A DNA stretch of 7,729 bases from Candidatus Colimonas fimequi (GCA_018065295.1 JAGHTQ010000126.1:1-7729); one strand, 5' to 3'; numbered from the stretch's first letter, positions 1-6,758 are shown. Translations and numbers: made by a program. The notes: generated by a model from the letters alone, not told the origin.

Positions 1-733
1 GTTCCATTGTCTGCTCAAGAGCCGATTCAATAGGAACGCCGCCGGATAAAAGGAGCGCCATTGTGTATGCGAAATTGCCAGATGCAGTTTTCTCCATGAT
101 CTGCTTCATAAATGGCAGTGATGCAAGGATACCCTTGGCATCTTCCCCTGAAGTGAGGGCTTTTCCAGCGCCTCTAAATGCTATGATAAGAAGCACTAAA
201 ACAGCGATGATTATTCCAATGAGAAGTGCGGTGAAACCGCTGCTCTCAGTTACCAGCCTTAAAATCAGTGGCATCTTAGCGCCTGTATCTTTAAACACTG
301 CGCCAAACATTGGCAGAACTTTGATAACGAGAACTCCAAGAACTGCTGCCATTACACCGATCATAATAAGTGGATATGTGAGTGCGCTTCTGATAGAATT
401 CTCCAGTCTATCCTGACGTTCGTAGTAGAGGGCCAGTCCCTCAAGAACTGAGTCCAGGCGTCCGCTTGTCTGGCCGATTTCAACCATGTGAAGAGCATGG
501 TGAGGGAAACGGCCAGTCTCTGCAAGAGCCTGAGAAAGAGGCGTGCCTTCGTCAATTCTCTCAGCGATCCCTTTGCAAAGGGCAGCGCGATCATCTGCCG
601 AATTCTCAGCCATGATATAGGCAGCATCGCTAAGTCCAATTCCGCTCTCGAAGAGGAGGAAGTACTCTCTAAAAAAGAGGGAAACTTCCATTGGAGTCAA
701 AGCAGCTGCATTTTGTCTCGCGCCAAATGCCAT
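1..733 (-). CDS. Type II secretion / type IV pilus inner-membrane platform protein, GspF/PilC family (3' end missing)
   Basis: Reading leftward from the ATG at 733, the frame stays open for 244 codons to the window edge. GspF/PilC proteins form the membrane platform on which an assembly ATPase drives pilus or pseudopilus building. Seen here: a first cytoplasmic T2SSF domain at about residues 17-119, with the conserved stretch EIGQTSGRLDSVLEGLALYY at 85-104; membrane segments at about 120-141 and 168-187; and the start of the second T2SSF repeat from about 216, with FAYTMALLLSGGVPIESAL. The start is fixed by AGGAGG at 738-743, four bases before the ATG and just after the stop of the lipoprotein gene, so the two are surely co-transcribed. 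The protein begins almost directly at the first domain, without the roughly 50-residue leader common in GspF/PilC of Gram-negatives; this is more like short ComGB-type members. The family call is firm. The system it serves (competence pilus, type IV pilus or other) cannot be told, because the partner genes lie outside. Confidence 0.9.
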   Translation of the reverse strand, partial: MAFGARQNAAALTPMEVSLFFREYFLLFESGIGLSDAAYIMAENSADDRAALCKGIAERIDEGTPLSQALAETGRFPHHALHMVEIGQTSGRLDSVLEGLALYYERQDRLENSIRSALTYPLIMIGVMAAVLGVLVIKVLPMFGAVFKDTGAKMPLILRLVTESSGFTALLIGIIIAVLVLLIIAFRGAGKALTSGEDAKGILASLPFMKQIMEKTASGNFAYTMALLLSGGVPIESALEQTME

Positions 734-745
734 GTGACCTCCTGA

Positions 746-1660
746 TTAATAGAAGAATAACGCGTGGTACTGGTCCTCGTTCTTAACATAGTCGGCTTCG
801 CTGCCCCGCTGGCTTGAAGCGGCATATGTCGGATCCATGAGAGTCCAGTCGGTACCATCGAATTCAATTGCGTTGTCAACCCAGCCAACGTCTGAAATAT
901 AGACGCTGATCCATGCGTGATATACGTCGCCGTTATAACCGACAACAAGCTTGGTAGGGATGTTTCTGATTCGAAGCATAGCGCACATAAGTGACGCGTA
1001 GTCGAAACAGATGCCCCGGTGTGTATCGATGACTTCGTCCAGGTCAGGAAGGTATCCAGTGCCCAGATTCTGAAGCTTATCGTAGTCGTAGTCGATTTCC
1101 TTGACCACGTATGTGTAAACGTCTTCAACTAACCCCAGCTGACTATCAGAATCAGCAGTTACCTTATATGCCAGAGGAACCACCTTGCTGTCAGCGTTGT
1201 AGTTTACGTAGTTATTTGGGTAAAGAAATGGTGATGTCTCATCAGCCAGCTTCACATCTACGCCTCCGGCGCTAACCTGAACGTACTGATTCTCAAGAAG
1301 AGATTCATATACTTCCAGCTGGTATGAGCCGCTACCACATGAGAATGGAAATACCATATACTCACCACTATTATTCAGATTATATGTGTATATATCACTT
1401 CCGTATTTGACCTGAAGCTTAGCCTTGTCGTCGTCGCCGTTATACTTGACACCGACATATCCGTCGGACGAATTAGACACGTCCATCTGGACCAGATCGT
1501 TTCCGATTATCTTGTCGCCAGGAAGTTCTGGGAGCAGGTATTCGCCCTCAATTACGGGAGCGTCTGTCACCTGACTGTCGCTTCCGCATGCGCAAAGGCT
1601 TAAGACAGCGAATCCAATGATAATCAGCAGTGAAATTACGGGTAATTTCTTGAATTTCAT
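746..1660 (-). CDS. Transglutaminase-like domain lipoprotein
   Basis: A 304-residue protein with a lipoprotein signal: basic MKFKK start, a hydrophobic core at 8-22 and the lipobox L22-C23-A24-C25, with C25 the likely lipidated residue. It should be anchored on the outside of the cell membrane. Residues of about 30-165 form a region I do not recognise, rich in beta-type sequence, Gly, Asp and Tyr. The C-terminal part is a transglutaminase-like (papain-fold) core: the RGICFDYASLMCAMLR block with Cys218, YHAWISVY with His248, and LMDPTYA with Asp276. The full Cys-His-Asp triad is present, so it is probably active, as a peptidase, amidase or cross-linker; the substrate cannot be read from sequence. 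The ATG at 1660 gives the signal peptide; only weak Shine-Dalgarno-like bases (GAAG) precede it. A good promoter lies upstream at 1714-1742. It is the first gene of a unit with the GspF-like gene 12 bases downstream, suggesting a role linked to that secretion or pilus system (inference). Confidence 0.9.
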   Translation of the reverse strand: MKFKKLPVISLLIIIGFAVLSLCACGSDSQVTDAPVIEGEYLLPELPGDKIIGNDLVQMDVSNSSDGYVGVKYNGDDDKAKLQVKYGSDIYTYNLNNSGEYMVFPFSCGSGSYQLEVYESLLENQYVQVSAGGVDVKLADETSPFLYPNNYVNYNADSKVVPLAYKVTADSDSQLGLVEDVYTYVVKEIDYDYDKLQNLGTGYLPDLDEVIDTHRGICFDYASLMCAMLRIRNIPTKLVVGYNGDVYHAWISVYISDVGWVDNAIEFDGTDWTLMDPTYAASSQRGSEADYVKNEDQYHALFFY

Positions 1661-1713
1661 AGTTCAATCTTCACAATTTCGTCAGAAAAATTACATTTTG
1701 GTTACATATAATT

Positions 1714-1742
1714 ATTATAGCAATTTCAAGAACACTTTGCAA
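1714..1742 (-). promoter_or_regulatory. Promoter for the lipoprotein and GspF-like gene unit
   Basis: On the minus strand the -35 hexamer TTGCAA (1737-1742) is followed by a 17-base spacer (1720-1736) and a perfect -10 TATAAT (1714-1719), with a TG one base before it (extended -10). Transcription would start near 1707, giving a leader of about 46 bases before the ATG at 1660. The -35 is part of the 10-base palindrome CTTTGCAAAG (1735-1744), shared with the region serving the opposite strand. Confidence 0.7.
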
Positions 1743-1749
1743 AGGTTTG

Positions 1750-1758
1750 TGCTATAAT
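1750..1758 (+). promoter_or_regulatory. Extended -10 promoter for the divIC-like/rnmV/rsmA operon
   Basis: TGC followed by TATAAT (-10 at 1753-1758) is an extended -10 element. No good -35 lies 16-18 bases upstream; the TTGCAA at 1737-1742 is only 10 bases away and better placed for the opposite strand. A start of transcription about seven bases past the -10 falls at or next to the ATG at 1765. That makes a leaderless message likely if this is the active promoter and that ATG is the start codon. Confidence 0.55.
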
Positions 1759-1764
1759 TATCCC

Positions 1765-2220
1765 ATGAGTAAAACTAGACGTAGTACGGAATTCAAGAAC
1801 CAGAGTCGTGTGATTTACATGGGCGAGGCGAGAGCGCAGAGACAGGCTAGCCGTGAAGCTCAGATGAAGCGCAAGAAGCGCTCTCAGAAACCTAAGAAAC
1901 AAGAAGAAACAAGAGGCAAGCGTGCCATTCGTCGCAAACGTAACAGTACGCGACTGTTTGGGGCGCTAATTGTCGTTTTAATAATAATCGCACTAGTTTT
2001 CGCCGCTATTCACGTTGGTGCTCTCATCAAGGAGAAGAACGACGCTTTGGCTCAGGAGGAAGCTCTTAAGAAGGAGAAGGCTAAGCTGCAGGAACAGCTT
2101 GAGAATGCGGACGATCCTAATGCAATAGAAGACGAAGCAAGATCAGAACTTAAGTTTATTAAGCCTGGTGAAGTTCTCTACATGTTCTCAAATGACTTCA
2201 ACGGTGGAAAAGATGATTAA
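1765..2220 (+). CDS. Septum formation initiator family protein (DivIC/FtsB-like)
   Basis: A 151-residue single-pass membrane protein. A long, very basic cytoplasmic N-terminus (about residues 1-62, many Lys/Arg) precedes one membrane helix at about 64-87 (LFGALIVVLIIIALVF). An external heptad-like coiled coil follows at about 89-114 (KEKNDALAQEEALKKEKAKL), then the family signature of an acidic helix and KFIKPGEVLY at about 130-139. DivIC/FtsB proteins pair with FtsL-type partners and DivIB/FtsQ at the septum to control FtsW-FtsI activation. The ATG at 1765 has no Shine-Dalgarno sequence and sits seven bases past a -10 box. An internal ATG at 1819 also lacks one and would lose 18 residues, still leaving the whole domain. 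The 3' end overlaps rnmV by 8 bases. The family call is secure; orthology to divIC proper is less so, since the gene lies beside rRNA maturation genes rather than the usual divIC neighbours. Confidence 0.85.
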   Translation: MSKTRRSTEFKNQSRVIYMGEARAQRQASREAQMKRKKRSQKPKKQEETRGKRAIRRKRNSTRLFGALIVVLIIIALVFAAIHVGALIKEKNDALAQEEALKKEKAKLQEQLENADDPNAIEDEARSELKFIKPGEVLYMFSNDFNGGKDD

Positions 2221-2752
2221 GATACATGAGATTATAGTAGTAGAAGGAAGAGACGATACGGCCGCAATTAAAAAAAGTGTGGACGCCGTCACAATAGAAA
2301 CACATGGATATGGTATAAGTAAACAGACATGGGACCTTATCGCTCAGGCATATGAGGGTCCCGGTATTATTGTGTTCACAGATCCTGACCACGCAGGGGA
2401 ACAGATAAGAAGACGTATTCTTAAGAAATTCCCTAATGCTAAGGAAGCGTTCCTCGACAGGGACGATGCGACTAAGAAGGATGATATCGGCATCGAGAAT
2501 GCTGCGCCGGATGCAATTGAGGAGGCGCTGCTTAAGGCTCACTGCACAGAAGCTGCGGACGAGAAACCTTTGCTCACCATGGACATAATGAGAGCTGCCG
2601 GTATGGCTGGCGGCGAGGGCGCATCTAAGAGACGCGCGGCAGTTGGCAAGAAACTGGGTGTTGGATATGCTAACACTAAGACATTCCTTGCTAGACTGAA
2701 CAAATTCGGCATTACTGAAGAAGAATTAATGGAAGCTCTCCAGGAGATATAG
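2213..2752 (+). CDS. rnmV: Ribonuclease M5 (5S rRNA maturase)
   Basis: A 179-residue protein, the usual length for RNase M5, which cuts both sides of the 5S rRNA precursor in low-GC Gram-positives, with ribosomal protein L18 as cofactor. The N-terminal Toprim domain shows its metal-binding residues: Glu11 in VVEGRDD and Asp57/Asp59 in FTDPDHAGEQIR. The C-terminal half (about 95-179) carries the M5-specific region with MDIMRAAGMAGGEGASKRRAAV-type sequence and a Lys/Arg-rich stretch. The ATG at 2213 is chosen because the protein then starts as family members do (MIKIHEIIVVEG). It lies inside the end of the upstream gene (8-base overlap) and is preceded by GGTGG at 2203-2207. An in-frame ATG at 2168 would add 15 residues foreign to the family. 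It directly abuts rsmA, a common Bacillota pairing of two rRNA maturation genes. Confidence 0.95.
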   Translation: MIKIHEIIVVEGRDDTAAIKKSVDAVTIETHGYGISKQTWDLIAQAYEGPGIIVFTDPDHAGEQIRRRILKKFPNAKEAFLDRDDATKKDDIGIENAAPDAIEEALLKAHCTEAADEKPLLTMDIMRAAGMAGGEGASKRRAAVGKKLGVGYANTKTFLARLNKFGITEEELMEALQEI

Positions 2753-3625
2753 ATGGATTTATACGCGAGATCGACAATAGAAGCAATCAAGGCTAGACAT
2801 AATTTCAAGCTGAGCAAGAGCTTGGGCCAGAACTTCATCACAGACTACGGTGTGATTGAAGATATCGTTATGGGCAGCAGCGCAGGTCCTGATGATCTGG
2901 TTATTGAGATTGGCCCTGGTATCGGTGTTCTTACCGATGAAGCGGCTGATGTTGCGGCTAAGGTTGTAGCTATCGAGATTGATGAGAAACTGATACCAAT
3001 CCTCGGGGAAACCCTGGCTCACCACGACAACGTGAGAGTCATCAATGCGGACATCCTCAAGGTGGATATAAATGAAATTATTGAAGAAGAACGTGCTGCA
3101 GGAAGTTTCACTGGCGGCGTGAAGATTATGGGTAATCTGCCATATTACATCACTACGCCAATTATCATGGGACTTTTGGAGAAAGGCGTTACTGCTGACA
3201 GCATTACAATCATGATGCAGAAGGAAGTTGCTGATAGAATCAAGGCTAAGCCTGGTACTAAGGCATACGGAGCTCTTTCTGTTGCTGTTCAGTATTACTG
3301 CGAAGTTGAGCTGGTAGCTTCCGTTCCTAAGGAAGTTTTTGTTCCTAGACCTAAGGTTGATTCCTCAGTTCTGGGCCTGACTCTTAGAGAAGAGAAGCCA
3401 GTTGAACTTATCGACGAGAAGGCGTTCTTCGCATGCGTTAAGGCAGGATTCGGACAGAGAAGAAAGACTCTTCTCAACTCACTGACTGGGGTATATGGAC
3501 TTGATAAGAATCAGGTTAGAGAAGTCCTTGAGTCAGTGGGCGTTGATCCGGTTCGCAGAGCTGAGACTCTCACAATTGAAGAGTTCGCGGCTATTGCCAA
3601 TGCCGTTGTTTCGCAGGAGAATTAA
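2753..3625 (+). CDS. rsmA: 16S rRNA (adenine1518-N6/adenine1519-N6)-dimethyltransferase RsmA (KsgA)
   Basis: A full-length, 290-residue Rossmann-fold methyltransferase. It uses SAM to dimethylate the two adjacent adenines in the helix 45 loop of 16S rRNA late in 30S assembly; loss gives kasugamycin resistance in known bacteria. Visible motifs: SLGQNFITD at 23-31, the SAM-binding EIGPGIGVLT at 52-61, the acidic residue of VVAIEID at 71-77, NAD at 98-100 (the ND/NAD step of the family), the catalytic NLPYYITTPI at 128-137, and FVPRPKVDSSV at 196-206. The C-terminal helical domain follows, with FGQRRKTL at 233-240. The ATG at 2753 comes directly after the rnmV stop, with AGGAG at 2742-2746 six bases upstream. 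It must therefore be translated from the same message. Nothing is missing or odd. Confidence 0.97.
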   Translation: MDLYARSTIEAIKARHNFKLSKSLGQNFITDYGVIEDIVMGSSAGPDDLVIEIGPGIGVLTDEAADVAAKVVAIEIDEKLIPILGETLAHHDNVRVINADILKVDINEIIEEERAAGSFTGGVKIMGNLPYYITTPIIMGLLEKGVTADSITIMMQKEVADRIKAKPGTKAYGALSVAVQYYCEVELVASVPKEVFVPRPKVDSSVLGLTLREEKPVELIDEKAFFACVKAGFGQRRKTLLNSLTGVYGLDKNQVREVLESVGVDPVRRAETLTIEEFAAIANAVVSQEN

Positions 3626-3628
3626 TAA

Positions 3629-5623
3629 ATGGGCATTATTAAGAAATCGTGGCAAAAATTTAAGAAATTCCAGGGCAGATACATAGTTATGCTGATCGTG
3701 GTAGCGATTATCCTGGACATTATCATCGAGGCACTGGCTAGACACTCAGTCATCGCCAGCATGGTATTCGTCTTCGGACATCCACTGGTTGCTATCTGTA
3801 ATATCTCTCTGATATTCGCAGTGCTGTCACTGGCAATGTTTTTCAAGAAGAGATGCTTCGCTACAGCGATCCTGTCACTTGTCTGGCTGGCGCTGGGCAT
3901 CACAAACGGTGTAATTCTTGTTAACAGAATGACTCCGTTTACTACAAAGGACCTTGATAACCTGAAGGATGGTTTATCAATCGTAGGTAACTACTTCTCA
4001 ATTAAGACTCTCATCATCGTGATTGTCTCAGTTATCGCAGCGATTGTTCTTGGTATCATCATCTACAGGAAGAGTCCTCGCATGTCACAGAAGCCAGACT
4101 ACAAGAAGGTAATTACTACTGTAGTTATTGCAATCGGCATGGCATTCGGATGCGTTAACGTGGGAATGAACACAGGCATTCTGGATACATTCTTCTACAA
4201 CCTGGCATATGCATACGCTGATAACGGCGTGCCGTACTGCTTCGTCATCACGGCTACTAAGTCAGGTGTCGATAAGCCGGCGGATTACTCAGAAGAGATG
4301 ATACAGAATATCCTTTCAACCGATGAACTTGGTAAGGATAAGATATACACTCCAGGCAAGGACGACAATCTTGATGTTGCCCACAAGCCAAACGTTATCT
4401 TCCTTCAGCTTGAATCATTCATCGATCCGACATCAGTAAATAGTGTTAAATTCAACAAGGATCCAATTCCTAACTACAGGAAGTTGATGAAGGAATATCC
4501 ATCAGGCTATCTGACAGTTCCAGCTTGCGGCGCAGGTACTGCTAATGTTGAGTTCGAAGTAATGACAGGTATGAGCGTTAAGAACTTCGGACCTGGTGAA
4601 TATCCATACAAGACCGTTCTCAAGGACAACACTGTAGAATGTGCGCCATATGACATGAAGCAGCTGGGTTACTCAACTCACGCTATTCACAACCACAGAG
4701 GTGCTTTCTACTTCAGAAATAAGGTTTTCGCCAACATGGGCTTCAATACATTCACTTGTCTTGAGTACATGAACAACGTAGTGAAGACACCTAAGAACTG
4801 GGCGAAGGACGAAATCCTCATCGGTCAGATTACAGATGCTCTTAAGAGCACAACTCGTCCAGACTACATCTACACTATCTCAGTACAGGGCCACGGCCGT
4901 TATCCTACTGAGAAGGTTCTGGAAGATCCTGAAATCGTCGTAACAGATTACCAGGATGAAGAGCAGAGATGGGCATATGAATACTATGCTAACCAGGTAT
5001 ATGAAATGGATACTTTCGTCAAGGATCTGACTGGCGAGCTTAGCAAGTTCGACGAAGATGTTGTCCTGGTAATGTATGGTGACCATCTGCCAGCTCTTGA
5101 CATGAAGGAATATGAAATGAAGAACAACTCCCTTTACGATACACAGTACATCGTATGGAGTAACTTCGGACTTGAAGGCGAAGATGAAGACCTGATGGCA
5201 TATCAGCTGAACGCTGAAGTAATGAAGAGACTGGGCATCTCAGTTGGTGTTATGCCTAAGTTCCATCAGAACCATCACCACTCAGATACTTATCTGGATG
5301 ATATGAAGGCACTGACTTACGATATGCTCTATGGTAAGCAGTACATATACGGACAGACTAATCCGTACAAGCCAACAAATCTGAAGATGGGTGTTAAGAG
5401 AATTAAGATTAAGAAGATTGTTCGTGTTGGTGACAAGTGCTTCATCAAGGGTGAAAACTTCACTGAATTCAGTAAGATTTCATTAAACGGTGAGCCGCTT
5501 AAGACCGTATACCTTGGACCTACACTGCTGCAGCTTAACGAAGATGTTGATCCAGCTGAAGCACCAAGAATGAAGGTTAGCCAGGTAGAGAAGAACAAGG
5601 AAATTTTAAGTACTACAGAATAA
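3629..5623 (+). CDS. LTA-synthase-family membrane sulfatase/phosphoglycerol transferase with extra C-terminal domain
   Basis: A 664-residue protein with about five N-terminal membrane helices (near 18-36, 50-70, 76-98, 126-146, 160-180) and an extracellular alkaline-phosphatase/sulfatase-fold domain (about 253-540). All key residues of the LtaS family are present: Glu262 in FLQLESF, the nucleophile Thr304 in CGAGTANVEFEVMTG, His422 in SVQGHGRYP, and Asp485-His486 in MYGDHLP. LtaS enzymes move glycerol-phosphate from phosphatidylglycerol onto a growing lipoteichoic acid chain outside the cell; other members make primer or modify other glycopolymers, so the exact product is open. A His-rich stretch (546-551) and a segment at about 588-640 of possible IPT/TIG-like beta-sandwich type (GDKCFIKGENFTEFSKISLN) extend past the catalytic domain, which typical LtaS lacks. 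AGGAGA at 3615-3620 sets the ATG, three bases after the rsmA stop. It is the last gene before a strong terminator. Confidence 0.9.
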   Translation: MGIIKKSWQKFKKFQGRYIVMLIVVAIILDIIIEALARHSVIASMVFVFGHPLVAICNISLIFAVLSLAMFFKKRCFATAILSLVWLALGITNGVILVNRMTPFTTKDLDNLKDGLSIVGNYFSIKTLIIVIVSVIAAIVLGIIIYRKSPRMSQKPDYKKVITTVVIAIGMAFGCVNVGMNTGILDTFFYNLAYAYADNGVPYCFVITATKSGVDKPADYSEEMIQNILSTDELGKDKIYTPGKDDNLDVAHKPNVIFLQLESFIDPTSVNSVKFNKDPIPNYRKLMKEYPSGYLTVPACGAGTANVEFEVMTGMSVKNFGPGEYPYKTVLKDNTVECAPYDMKQLGYSTHAIHNHRGAFYFRNKVFANMGFNTFTCLEYMNNVVKTPKNWAKDEILIGQITDALKSTTRPDYIYTISVQGHGRYPTEKVLEDPEIVVTDYQDEEQRWAYEYYANQVYEMDTFVKDLTGELSKFDEDVVLVMYGDHLPALDMKEYEMKNNSLYDTQYIVWSNFGLEGEDEDLMAYQLNAEVMKRLGISVGVMPKFHQNHHHSDTYLDDMKALTYDMLYGKQYIYGQTNPYKPTNLKMGVKRIKIKKIVRVGDKCFIKGENFTEFSKISLNGEPLKTVYLGPTLLQLNEDVDPAEAPRMKVSQVEKNKEILSTTE

Positions 5624-5627
5624 ACCT

Positions 5628-5654
5628 ATTGCCGGCCGTATCGGCCGGCAATTT
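5628..5654 (+). terminator. Intrinsic terminator after the LTA-synthase-like gene
   Basis: A perfect 11-bp stem (5628-5638 with 5642-5652; arm ATTGCCGGCCG) with a three-base TAT loop, followed by a short T-rich run (TTTCTT overlapping the stem base). It begins four bases after the stop codon at 5623. The stem is very stable but the T tract is interrupted, so some read-through into the closely following acetyltransferase gene is plausible. Confidence 0.8.
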
Positions 5655-5670
5655 CTTAATAGGGGGTAGC

Positions 5671-6234
5671 ATGTTTAGGAAAGTGAAGGTTCCAACTCTT
5701 GAGGGTGACAAGGTCATCCTGAGAATGTGGAACAGGAAAGACGCAGCTGATTTATACGAGTATGCCTGTGACCCACGTGTTGGTCCATCAGCAGGATGGT
5801 ATCCACACAGAAGTGTTCAGGAATCAAGAACCATAATCGACACAGTATATTTGTCAAGAATCGACTGGGCTATCATCGATAAAGAGAGTGGCAAAGCTGT
5901 TGGCAACATCGGTTTTGACGATGACGTTATTCGTCAGAACGTGAACAGCAGAGAGCTGGGATATTCCCTCAGCGCAGATTACTGGGGCAGAGGTCTTACA
6001 ACTGAAGCGGTTATTCTGGTGACAGAATACGCATTCACTACTCTTGGCGTTGACACAGTGACAATGAGAATTTCTCCTGATAACACTGCCAGCAGAAGAG
6101 TTGCAGAGAAGGCAGGCTTCGTGTATGAAGGCATTCTTCGCAATTCATATAGACAGTACAACAACAGTATTGTGGATATGGCATGTTACTCAATGCTTGA
6201 GAGCGACTATTTCGGATACGACAGAAACTTATAG
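5671..6234 (+). CDS. GNAT family N-acetyltransferase (RimJ/RimL-like)
   Basis: A 187-residue single-domain acetyltransferase using acetyl-CoA. It begins in the way of RimJ/RimL-type proteins (PTLEGDKVILRMWNRKDAADLYEY at 8-31). It has the beta-strand AVGNIGF at 76-82, the ELGYSLSADYWGRGLTTEA block at 95-113, whose W-G-R-G-L-T loop binds the acetyl-CoA pyrophosphate, and the C-terminal strand with SPDNTASRRVAEKAGFVYEGILR at 135-157. Such proteins acetylate protein N-termini, small amines or antibiotics; the substrate cannot be told here. The ATG at 5671 follows AGGGGG at 5661-5666, only four bases away. An in-frame TTG at 5629 is rejected because it lies in the terminator hairpin and encodes nothing conserved. 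There is no obvious promoter in the 47 bases before it; ybaK follows after 8 bases. Confidence 0.9.
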   Translation: MFRKVKVPTLEGDKVILRMWNRKDAADLYEYACDPRVGPSAGWYPHRSVQESRTIIDTVYLSRIDWAIIDKESGKAVGNIGFDDDVIRQNVNSRELGYSLSADYWGRGLTTEAVILVTEYAFTTLGVDTVTMRISPDNTASRRVAEKAGFVYEGILRNSYRQYNNSIVDMACYSMLESDYFGYDRNL

Positions 6235-6242
6235 AGGTTACC

Positions 6243-6758
6243 ATGGCTAAGAAGAAGGATAAGAAGGCAGCTAAGGCTGATAAGACTAACGCGGTTAGAA
6301 TGGTTGAAGCTGCAGGAATTGAATATAAGATGAATCTTCAGGATGTATCAGATGGATTCACTAGCGGCCTTGATCTGGCCCATCAGCTGAATCAGAATCC
6401 TAAGCAGGTATTTAAGACTCTGGTCACTGTGGCTAATACTAGCGAACACTTCGTATGCGTTATTCCTGTAGACAGAGAACTGAACCTGAAGAAGGCTGCC
6501 AAGCATTTCGGCGTTAAGAAGCTGGAGATGCTGCTCAGCCGTAAGCTTCTTGAGACAACTGGCTACATCCATGGAGGCTGTTCACCTATCGGAATGAAGA
6601 AGCCATTCCCTACTGTCATCGACAGCAGTGCGGAAGAATTTGACATCATTTACGTCAGTGGCGGACGCGTGGGACTGCAGATTGAGCTGGGTCGTGAGGA
6701 CCTGATTAACATCACAGGAGCAACTCTGGGTGACGTGACAGACTCTCCAGCAAACTAA
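6243..6758 (+). CDS. ybaK: YbaK/EbsC-type Cys-tRNA(Pro)/Cys-tRNA(Cys) deacylase
   Basis: A 171-residue member of the YbaK/EbsC branch of trans-editing proteins. It hydrolyses Cys wrongly attached to tRNA(Pro) and so protects translation fidelity, alone or with prolyl-tRNA synthetase. Typical features: Lys58 in QVFKTLV, where the family has its essential lysine; the CVIPVDREL strand at 72-80; KKAAKHFGVKKLEML at 83-97; and the hallmark GGCSPIGMKKPFPTVID at 111-127, with the GxSPxG-like loop. The domain closes with GGRVGLQIEL at 140-149. The N-terminus carries an unusual lysine/alanine tail (residues 2-14, MAKKKDKKAAKADK) before the domain. The ATG at 6243 has GAGG five bases upstream, and translation is probably coupled to the acetyltransferase gene ending at 6234. 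Confidence 0.92.
   Translation: MAKKKDKKAAKADKTNAVRMVEAAGIEYKMNLQDVSDGFTSGLDLAHQLNQNPKQVFKTLVTVANTSEHFVCVIPVDRELNLKKAAKHFGVKKLEMLLSRKLLETTGYIHGGCSPIGMKKPFPTVIDSSAEEFDIIYVSGGRVGLQIELGREDLINITGATLGDVTDSPAN

Noticed and set aside
63..745. Open frames on the plus strand (63-416, 488-745) and another minus frame (361-639)
   Set aside because: They overlie the GspF-like gene, whose frame has clear family motifs and a strong ribosome binding site; these translations show no recognisable domain.
697..1128. 143-residue minus-strand frame inside the lipoprotein gene
   Set aside because: Low-complexity Ser/Thr-rich translation in the wrong frame of a gene with an intact catalytic triad.
1747..1764. 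TTG start at 1747 for the septum protein
   Set aside because: It would lie inside and upstream of the -10 box, so the message would not include it.
2168..2212. Earlier ATG for rnmV
   Set aside because: It adds 15 residues not seen in RNase M5 proteins; the ATG at 2213 matches the family start.
2198..3025. Minus-strand frames at 2198-2542, 2539-2841 and 2759-3025
   Set aside because: They are opposite-strand shadows of rnmV and rsmA with no domain or ribosome binding signal.
3622..3903. 93-residue minus frame opposite the LTA-synthase-like gene start
   Set aside because: Its hydrophobic look only mirrors the membrane helices encoded on the other strand.
5629..5670. TTG start for the acetyltransferase
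   Set aside because: It falls in the terminator hairpin and the added residues are not part of the GNAT fold.
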